A DNA stretch of 64,000 bases from the NCBI GenBank assembly GCA_028290285.1, contig JAQGKD010000035.1:1-64000 (forward strand), given 5' to 3'. The DNA comes from Hyphomicrobiales bacterium. GTDB lineage: Bacteria > Pseudomonadota > Alphaproteobacteria > Rhizobiales > Beijerinckiaceae. This document shows, piece by piece, positions 55,955-64,000 of the stretch; within the stretch, counting starts at the first letter, position 1; each line of letters opens with the position of its first letter. Under the pieces are notes generated by a model. That model was given only the letters and a program-made list of their open reading frames with translations. It searched no databases and was not told where the DNA came from. A program made the position numbers and the translations under genes.

Positions 55955-57109
55955 ATGGCGAGCGACGAGAGCGAAAAGACAAAGGCGGCAAAGGGCGGCT
56001 TCTTCGGGCGCCTGTTTGGCCGGGGCGAGCAGGCGGCGCCTGAGCCTGCGCCACAAGCGCCCGCCACGCCCGCGCCCGAGCTCCCGGCCGAGCCTGAGCC
56101 CGAGTCCGAACTTCCGCCCGAGATCGTCAGCCTGGCCGAACCCGTCGCCGTGGTGGAAGAGCCCGTCGCGACGAGCGAGCCTGCGCCGCGCACGTCCTGG
56201 TGGGAGCGGCTGCGCAGCGGCTTGTCGCGGTCCTCGTCGACCATCGGGCAGGGGATCGCCGACGTCTTCACCAAGCGCAAGCTCGACGCCGGGATGCTTG
56301 ACGATCTCGAGGATATCCTGATCCAGGCGGATCTCGGTGTCGCCATGGCGACCCGCATCCGCAACGCGGTGGGACAGGGGCGTTTCGACAAGGCCATCGA
56401 CCCGCAGGAGGTGAAGCAGGTGCTCGCCCGCGAGATCGAGGCGGTGCTCACGCCCGTCGCCGTGCCGCTCTCCATCGCGCCGGGCAAGAAGCCGTTCGTG
56501 ATCCTCGTAGTCGGCGTCAACGGTTCCGGAAAGACGACGACCATCGGCAAGCTCGCGACCAATTTCGCCCGCGAGGGGAAGAAGGTCGTGCTGGCGGCGG
56601 GCGATACGTTCCGTGCGGCGGCCATCGAGCAATTGCAGATCTGGGGCGACCGCGTCGGCGCGGCCGTCGTGGCGCGTCCGCAAGGCGCCGACGCGGCGGG
56701 GCTCGCCTTCGACGCGATCCGCGAGGCGAGCGAAGGCGGGGCCGACGTCCTGCTGATGGACACCGCGGGGCGCTTGCAGAACCGCACTGAGCTTATGGCC
56801 GAGCTCGAAAAGATCGTGCGCGTCATGCGCAAGGTCGATGCGGAAGCCCCCCATGCGGTGCTTCTGGTGCTCGACGCTACGGTCGGCCAGAATGCGCTGA
56901 GCCAGGTCGAGATTTTCGGGCGCATCGCGGGCGTCACGGGACTCGTGATGACTAAGCTCGACGGCACCGCGCGCGGCGGCATTCTCGTCGCCATCGCCGA
57001 AAAATTCGCGCTTCCTGTTCACTTCATCGGCGTCGGCGAAGGCGCGGAGGACCTCGAACCTTTCGAGGCCCGCGATTTCGCCCGCGCCATTGCCGGGCTC
57101 GACGCATGA
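55955..57109 (+). CDS. ftsY: Signal recognition particle receptor FtsY
   Basis: This 384-residue membrane-targeting GTPase has an acidic Pro/Glu-rich A domain (residues ~25-75), the N domain from about 90, and G motifs GVNGSGKTTTIGKLA near 190, DTFRAAAIEQL near 222, DTAGRLQN near 270 and TKLDGTARGG near 330. It docks SRP-bound ribosomes at the inner membrane. The stop overlaps the septation protein A gene by ATGA. Confidence 0.96.
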   Translation: MASDESEKTKAAKGGFFGRLFGRGEQAAPEPAPQAPATPAPELPAEPEPESELPPEIVSLAEPVAVVEEPVATSEPAPRTSWWERLRSGLSRSSSTIGQGIADVFTKRKLDAGMLDDLEDILIQADLGVAMATRIRNAVGQGRFDKAIDPQEVKQVLAREIEAVLTPVAVPLSIAPGKKPFVILVVGVNGSGKTTTIGKLATNFAREGKKVVLAAGDTFRAAAIEQLQIWGDRVGAAVVARPQGADAAGLAFDAIREASEGGADVLLMDTAGRLQNRTELMAELEKIVRVMRKVDAEAPHAVLLVLDATVGQNALSQVEIFGRIAGVTGLVMTKLDGTARGGILVAIAEKFALPVHFIGVGEGAEDLEPFEARDFARAIAGLDA

Positions 57110-57789
57110 GCGAGCGCCCGACCGAGGATCGATCCATGAACGACGTGACGCCTACCACGCATCAACCGACTGGCACAGATCAGCCGACGGACGCCGCACC
57201 CGCGCGCAAGCCTGCCGCGCCGCAGAACCCGAAGTTGAAGCTCCTGCTGGAAATGGGGCCGCTCGTCCTGTTCTTCATCACCAACTGGAAGTTCGGGATC
57301 TTCCCCGCCACCGCCGTCCTGATGGCCGGTGTCGTTGTCGCCCTGATCGCCTCGTGGATACTGACGAAGCACCTGCCGATCATGCCGCTGGTCACGGCGG
57401 TGGCCGTCGTCTTCTTCGGCGGCCTGACCTTCATCTTCCAGGACGATCTCTTCATCAAGCTGAAGCCGACCATCGTGAATACGATCTTCGGGACGGCGCT
57501 GCTGGGCGCGCTCGCCTTCGGCAAGCCGCTGCTTCCGGTGCTGCTAGACAGCGTGCTGCAATTGACCGAAGACGGGTGGCGCAAGCTGACGTTCCGCTGG
57601 GGCCTGTTCTTCTATGTACTCGCCATTGTCAACGAGGTGGTCTGGCGCACGCAGACGACCGATTTCTGGGTGAGCTTCAAGGCCTTCGGCATCATGCCGC
57701 TGACCATCGTGTTCGCACTGTCGCAGGTGCCACTGATCCTGCGCTACGAACTGAAAGCTCCCGCCGAGGTCGACCGCGACCATTGGTGA
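57106..57789 (+). CDS. yciB: Septation protein A (YciB/IspZ family)
   Basis: This 227-residue inner-membrane protein has about five helices and a hydrophilic N-terminus of ~40 residues. Family motifs are LEMGPLVLFFITNWKFGIF near residue 50, KPTIVNTIFG near 122 and WRKLTFRWGLFF near 160. It is needed for normal division and envelope synthesis in several bacteria. It overlaps ftsY; ATG 57136 is an alternative start. A stable hairpin follows 10 bases after the stop. Confidence 0.92.
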   Translation: MSERPTEDRSMNDVTPTTHQPTGTDQPTDAAPARKPAAPQNPKLKLLLEMGPLVLFFITNWKFGIFPATAVLMAGVVVALIASWILTKHLPIMPLVTAVAVVFFGGLTFIFQDDLFIKLKPTIVNTIFGTALLGALAFGKPLLPVLLDSVLQLTEDGWRKLTFRWGLFFYVLAIVNEVVWRTQTTDFWVSFKAFGIMPLTIVFALSQVPLILRYELKAPAEVDRDHW

Positions 57790-57798
57790 CGGGGACCT

Positions 57799-57820
57799 GA
57801 GCCCGGGACGACCCGGGCTC
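57799..57820 (+). terminator. 9-bp hairpin after septation protein A gene
   Basis: GAGCCCGGG (57799-57807) pairs with CCCGGGCTC (57812-57820) around a 4-base loop, 10 bases after the stop, followed by TCTC rather than a T-run. It is a likely terminator of the ftsY-yciB unit, with moderate certainty. Confidence 0.55.
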
Positions 57821-57864
57821 TCTCGAATGTCGCGCGGGGACGACCCTGCCGGGAATATCTCCTC

Positions 57865-58206
57865 ATGCTCGGGTTCCTCTCGTCTCCCTCCTTCGCCTGG
57901 ATCTTCCTGCTGCTGGCCGGACTGCTCGAAATCGGCTGGGCCCTAGGTCTCAAATACACAGACGGCTTTACGCGCCCCTGGCCGAGCCTGCTGACGCTGG
58001 CCAGCATTGCCGGGAGCCTCGGGCTGCTCGGCCTCGCCTTGAAGAACCTTCCGCTGGGCACAGCCTATGCGGTGTGGACGGGAATCGGAACGGTCGGGAC
58101 GGCGGTGCTCGGCGTTGTGTTCTTCGGCGAACCGGCGACCGCCCTGCGGCTCGCCTGCATCGGCCTCATCCTTGCGGGCATCATCGGACTGAAGCTCGCG
58201 GGCTGA
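57865..58206 (+). CDS. SMR-family transporter (SugE/Gdx-like)
   Basis: This 113-residue four-helix antiporter has the essential Glu in [19 protein letters not shown] near residue 22. [19 protein letters not shown] and a final [18 protein letters not shown] follow. The spacing resembles guanidinium exporters of the SugE/Gdx branch more than EmrE; substrate is inferred. No guanidine riboswitch is visible upstream. Its stop abuts the convergent ccmG stop (58206 and 58207). Confidence 0.9.
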   Translation: MLGFLSSPSFAWIFLLLAGLLEIGWALGLKYTDGFTRPWPSLLTLASIAGSLGLLGLALKNLPLGTAYAVWTGIGTVGTAVLGVVFFGEPATALRLACIGLILAGIIGLKLAG

Positions 58207-58806
58207 TCAGGGCTTTGTTGCGCGAGCCGCTTCGATCGCGGGCATTATGTTCGTGCGCAGGGCCTCCTGCGTGATCGGCCCGATCTGCTTGTAGGCGATG
58301 GTGCCGTCGCCGCGCACCACGAAAGTCTCGGGCACGCCGTAGACGCCCCATTCGATGGCCGCGCGGCCCGGACGGTCGGCGCCGACGCGGGCGTAGGGCG
58401 TTCCCGACTGCGCCAGGAAGTCACGCGCGTTTTTCGGGTCGTCCTTGTAGTTCAGGCCGAAGAGCTGCACGCCCGCGGCCGCCAGTTGCGGATCCCTGGC
58501 GATCTGCATGAGCAGCGGATGCTCCTCGCGGCAGGGCACGCACCAGGATGCAAAGACATTCACCAGCGTCACGTGACCTGCCTTGAGGTCGGCGTCGGAA
58601 AAGCCTTCGCCCGCGAGCCCCTCTATGGGGGGCAAGGTGAAGGTGGGCACCTGCTTGCCGATGAGGGGAGAGGGCAGGCGCGAGGCGTCGCCCGCGCCCA
58701 GCCGCAGGACGAAGAGCCCGGCGAGAGCGACGAAGGCGAACAGGGGCAGCAGCGCCAGCCAGGGAAAGCGGCGTTCCGCAACAGGCTTCGTTTCAGCCTC
58801 GGTCAT
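58207..58806 (-). CDS. ccmG: Thiol:disulfide interchange protein CcmG/DsbE
   Basis: This 199-residue thioredoxin-fold protein is anchored by one N-terminal helix (FPWLALLPLFAFVALAGLFVL). The active site is WCVPC near residue 98, with the cis-Pro region YGVPETFVV near 165. It keeps apocytochrome c cysteines reduced in the periplasm for haem attachment. The start overlaps ccmD by 4 bases. Confidence 0.95.
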   Translation of the reverse strand: MTEAETKPVAERRFPWLALLPLFAFVALAGLFVLRLGAGDASRLPSPLIGKQVPTFTLPPIEGLAGEGFSDADLKAGHVTLVNVFASWCVPCREEHPLLMQIARDPQLAAAGVQLFGLNYKDDPKNARDFLAQSGTPYARVGADRPGRAAIEWGVYGVPETFVVRGDGTIAYKQIGPITQEALRTNIMPAIEAARATKP

Positions 58807-58967
58807 GCACGTTCATCCTCGCCGGTGCGCTCGCGCACTCCACCGAGGCGCGTGAGTTCGGCGCGCAGGCGCCGGTGGTCGATGACGATGGCGAGGATCA
58901 TGCCGCCGATCACGCCGATGCAGACGAGATAGGACGCCAGGATGAAACCCCAGTGCGAGGCGCTCAT
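58803..58967 (-). CDS. ccmD: Haem exporter protein CcmD
   Basis: This 54-residue protein has a single helix (FILASYLVCIGVIGGMILAIVI) followed by a basic segment DHRRLRAELTRL, the typical CcmD pattern. It stabilises CcmE release from the CcmABC complex. It overlaps ccmC (58964-58967) and ccmG (58803-58806) by four bases each. Its length and position are diagnostic even though sequence conservation in the family is low. Confidence 0.9.
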   Translation of the reverse strand: MSASHWGFILASYLVCIGVIGGMILAIVIDHRRLRAELTRLGGVRERTGEDERA

Positions 58968-59734
58968 GGCGCTGCTCCCGTCGCCGAAAGCCGGTGCGCA
59001 GGGGCGCCGGAGGTTCCGCCGCTCGCCGCCTGGATCGAAAGGCGGCGCACGCGGCGGCGCAGGATCTCGTTGCGTGTCGCCAGCAGATGCAGCGTCAGGA
59101 AGAGAAAGGTGAAGCCCAGCGCCATGACCAGCAGCGGCCAGAGCATGGAGGGCGCGATGGTCGGGCCGCCCAGCCGGAAGACGGAGGCAGGTTGGTGCAG
59201 CGTATTCCACCAATCCACCGAGAACTTGATGATGGGCAGGTTGACCACGCCGACCAGCGTGAGGATGGCGGCCGCTCGCGCCGCGCGCGAGGGCTCCTCG
59301 ATGGTGCGCCAGAGTGCGATCAAGCCGAGGTAGAGCACGAAGAGCACGAGCACCGAGGTCAGGCGCGCATCCCACACCCACCACGTCCCCCACATGGGCT
59401 TGCCCCAGAGCGAGCCGGTGACGAGGCAGATGAAGGTGAAGCCCGCGCCGATGGGGGCGGCGGCCTTTTGTGCGGCATCTGCGAGCGGGTGCCGCCAGAC
59501 CAGCGTGCCAAGAGCCGAGGCCGTCATGCTGGCGTAGCAGAATGTCGACAGCCAGGCGGCGGGCACATGGATGTACATGATGCGGACCGTCTCGCCCTGC
59601 TGGTAGTCGGCGGGCGCGGTGAAGAACGCGCCCCACAGCCCGATGGCGAGGGTCAGCACCGTCAGTCCGGCGAGCCACGGCACGAGGCGGGCGACGAGAC
59701 CGAGAAAGAGCGTTGGATTGGCATATTTCAGCAT
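58964..59734 (-). CDS. ccmC: Haem transporter CcmC
   Basis: This 256-residue protein has six membrane helices. The haem-handling tryptophan-rich motif is WGTWWVWDARLTS near residue 115, flanked by conserved histidines in MYIHVPAAW and WWNTLHQPAS. It presents haem to CcmE at the periplasmic face. ATG 59734 (MLKYANPTLFL) is preferred over an in-frame upstream ATG at 59782, which adds a non-family extension. Confidence 0.95.
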   Translation of the reverse strand: MLKYANPTLFLGLVARLVPWLAGLTVLTLAIGLWGAFFTAPADYQQGETVRIMYIHVPAAWLSTFCYASMTASALGTLVWRHPLADAAQKAAAPIGAGFTFICLVTGSLWGKPMWGTWWVWDARLTSVLVLFVLYLGLIALWRTIEEPSRAARAAAILTLVGVVNLPIIKFSVDWWNTLHQPASVFRLGGPTIAPSMLWPLLVMALGFTFLFLTLHLLATRNEILRRRVRRLSIQAASGGTSGAPAHRLSATGAAP

Positions 59735-59813
59735 GAAGACAGATCTATTGCGAGCCACGAGGAAAGGCAATTCACGAGGCAATGGGCTTCAGGAGTAAGG
59801 CCGGAGCGGGGCC

Positions 59814-60488
59814 TCACTCACTCATGTGGCGCAGGGCGGCAGCCGCCGCGAAGGGCGCGGCTGCGAGCGTCCCGAGGCTGAGCGCGGCCAGGATCAGAAA
59901 GGGCGTGAGGAAAGGCACGGTGCCGGAGTAAGCGGCGGAGGCCGCCGAGACGCCGAAGATCAGGACGGGGATCGACAGGGGCATGACGAGGATGGCCATG
60001 AGCAGGCCGCCGCGCCGCAGGGTAACGGTGAGCGCCGCGCCGATGGCGCCGATGAGCGCAAGAGCGGGCGTGCCGACGAGGAGCGAGGCCGCGACGCCCG
60101 CCATGGCTTCCGGCTCCAACGCCAGCATCAGCCCGAAGAGAGGTGCGGCGACGACGAGCGGCAGGCCGGTGACGGCCCAATGTGCCAGGCATTTGACCAG
60201 CACGACGAGTTCGAGCGGCGTGTCGCTCATCAGTAGCAGATCGAGCGAGCCGTCTTCGTGATCGGCCTGGAAGAGGCGGTCGAGTCCTAGCAGCGTGGCC
60301 AGCAGGGCCGCGATCCACAGGATGGCGGGACCGATGCGCGACAACAGGTTGAGATCGGGGCCGATCGCGAAGGGAACAATGGTGACGAGAATCAGAAAGA
60401 AGACGACACCCATCGTGCCGCCGCCGCCGATGCGGCGCGCGACCCTGATCTCGCGCAAGAACAGTGATGTCAGCGGGTGCGGTCTCAC
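59814..60488 (-). CDS. ccmB: Haem exporter permease CcmB
   Basis: This 224-residue ABC permease has about six helices. The N-terminal LTSLFLREIRVARR and the DGSLDLLLMSDTPLELVVLVKCLAHW region are typical. The start is GTG 60488, overlapping the ccmA stop (GTGA), rather than the longer upstream frame, which runs into ccmA. It works with CcmA and CcmC in haem loading of CcmE. Confidence 0.93.
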   Translation of the reverse strand: MRPHPLTSLFLREIRVARRIGGGGTMGVVFFLILVTIVPFAIGPDLNLLSRIGPAILWIAALLATLLGLDRLFQADHEDGSLDLLLMSDTPLELVVLVKCLAHWAVTGLPLVVAAPLFGLMLALEPEAMAGVAASLLVGTPALALIGAIGAALTVTLRRGGLLMAILVMPLSIPVLIFGVSAASAAYSGTVPFLTPFLILAALSLGTLAAAPFAAAAALRHMSE

Positions 60489-61108
60489 GACAGCGCCTCC
60501 GCCTGAGGGGAGCCGAGTTCGAGATGCATGGCCTCTATGCCGAGCGGCGCATGGGTTGCCGCAACGATGAGGCCGCCGCTCGCCAGATGCTCGCGCATGC
60601 ACTGTGTGAAGATCCGCTGCGCCTTTGCGTCGAGCGCGGTCATGGGTTCGTCGAGAAGCCAGAGCGGGCGCGGTGCAAGCAGCAGGCGGGCCAGTCCGAC
60701 GCGGCGGCGCTGGCCGGCCGAGAGGTAGCCGACGGGCAGGTCCGCCACATGAGGGACCGCGAGACGCGCGAGTGCTTCGTCCGGTGACATTGGCGCCGGG
60801 AATCCGGGCAAGACGAGCATGGCTTGCCAGAAGGCCAGATTTTCACGCGCGGTGAGGGTGGCCTTGGACGCGTCGAGATGGCCCGCGTAATGGGCATGGG
60901 ACGGGATGTCGACGCTTGCCTCGTCTGCGTCGAGGAGCCGGATGCGTCCGCTGGCGGGAGGTAGCAGACCTGCGAGGCTGCGGAGGAACGTCGATTTTCC
61001 AGAGCCGTTGTGCCCGGTCACCACGAGCGCCTGTCCCGATTGAAGCGTCAGATCCAGCGATTCCAGCAGCATTCGCCCGCCGCGATCGAGCGAGAGAGAT
61101 TGGGTCAT
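60485..61108 (-). CDS. ccmA: Haem exporter ATP-binding protein CcmA
   Basis: This 207-residue ABC ATPase has Walker A GHNGSGKST near residue 33, signature LSAGQRRR near 130, Walker B LWLLDEP and switch His in AATHAPLG. ATG 61108 matches the usual CcmA N-terminus; an ATG at 61147 is in frame but adds 13 atypical residues. It heads the ccmABCDG run, divergent from acnA across 171 bp. Confidence 0.95.
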   Translation of the reverse strand: MTQSLSLDRGGRMLLESLDLTLQSGQALVVTGHNGSGKSTFLRSLAGLLPPASGRIRLLDADEASVDIPSHAHYAGHLDASKATLTARENLAFWQAMLVLPGFPAPMSPDEALARLAVPHVADLPVGYLSAGQRRRVGLARLLLAPRPLWLLDEPMTALDAKAQRIFTQCMREHLASGGLIVAATHAPLGIEAMHLELGSPQAEALS

Positions 61109-61279
61109 CAACTGAAAATTTGAAAAACAGGCGGCTGACACGGGCATCCGGCGTTTGTGTTCTGAAACGGAGAGGGCTAGTTTCTCGCATGCGTACTTTA
61201 GTCCGTGTAGCGCGTGCGGGATAAATTATCTATAAGCCGTGCGCACACCCACCTTTCTACAATCCCCGGGACGATATCG
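61109..61279. promoter_or_regulatory. Divergent ccmA / acnA promoter region
   Basis: This 171-bp region must hold promoters for both the ccm genes and aconitase. AT-rich stretches occur near 61112-61130 and 61221-61236, but I do not see a confident -35/-10 pair or a recognisable operator. Confidence 0.4.

Positions 61280-64000
<2,721 letters not shown>

Noticed and set aside
57821..57864. Guanidine riboswitch before the SMR gene
   Set aside because: The leader after the 57799-57820 hairpin is only ~44 bases and lacks the conserved stems of known guanidine riboswitches.

Overview
The window is GC-rich chromosomal DNA from an alphaproteobacterium, most likely a member of the Hyphomicrobiales (Rhizobiales), perhaps near Beijerinckiaceae/Methylocystaceae. 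The evidence is the ATP-synthase zeta-type protein (DUF1476), the HemY-mitofilin pair, and the block acnA / ccmABCDG / SMR / septation protein A / ftsY / mtaB / dapF. Family placement below order level is inference.

Layout. (1) 1-14.5 kb: the 3' end of cstA with its YbdD partner. The first ~125 bases are inverted relative to the gene, so base 1 is probably a contig end. Next come a FabI-like reductase with a DUF3141 PHA-synthase-like protein, stand-alone ATP-synthase zeta and epsilon paralogues, an unknown protein with PPK2 and a membrane protein, an RND efflux pair, and several small secreted proteins. Three intergenic regions here carry a 14-bp FNR/FixK-type palindrome, which suggests a low-oxygen energy-saving regulon. 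(2) 14.8-27.0 kb: an 11.5-kb gene for a 3839-residue glycine-rich autotransporter with about 47 copies of an AQS(I/V)GGGGG repeat, followed by an IalB-like protein. (3) 27.1-31.1 kb: an extradiol-dioxygenase-like protein and a multi-PAS hybrid histidine kinase. (4) 31.4-40.1 kb: an IclR regulator divergent from a tightly packed operon of hydantoinase A and B, an SDR dehydrogenase and an ABC importer with two different permeases. (5) 40.2-45.2 kb: a tiny Tat-targeted poly-aspartate protein, groES-groEL behind a CIRCE element, a CorA transporter, a small secreted protein and tRNA-Thr(CGU). (6) 45.3-64 kb: mostly housekeeping genes: HemY, mitofilin, a CitE-like lyase, carbonic anhydrase, a Nudix protein, a secreted GyrI-like protein, dapF, mtaB, an orphan Bug receptor, an RluA-type pseudouridine synthase, ftsY, septation protein A, an SMR pump, the cytochrome c maturation genes, and aconitase running to the right edge.

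How they fit together. The strongest candidate for an undescribed system is the left arm. There, paralogues of two F1-ATPase regulators, polyphosphate kinase 2, a PHA-synthase-like protein and a FabI-like reductase share FNR/FixK-type operators at nearly identical distances. The hydantoinase/SDR/ABC operon is a self-contained uptake-and-degradation unit of unknown substrate. No insertion sequence, CRISPR array, prophage or rRNA was seen.
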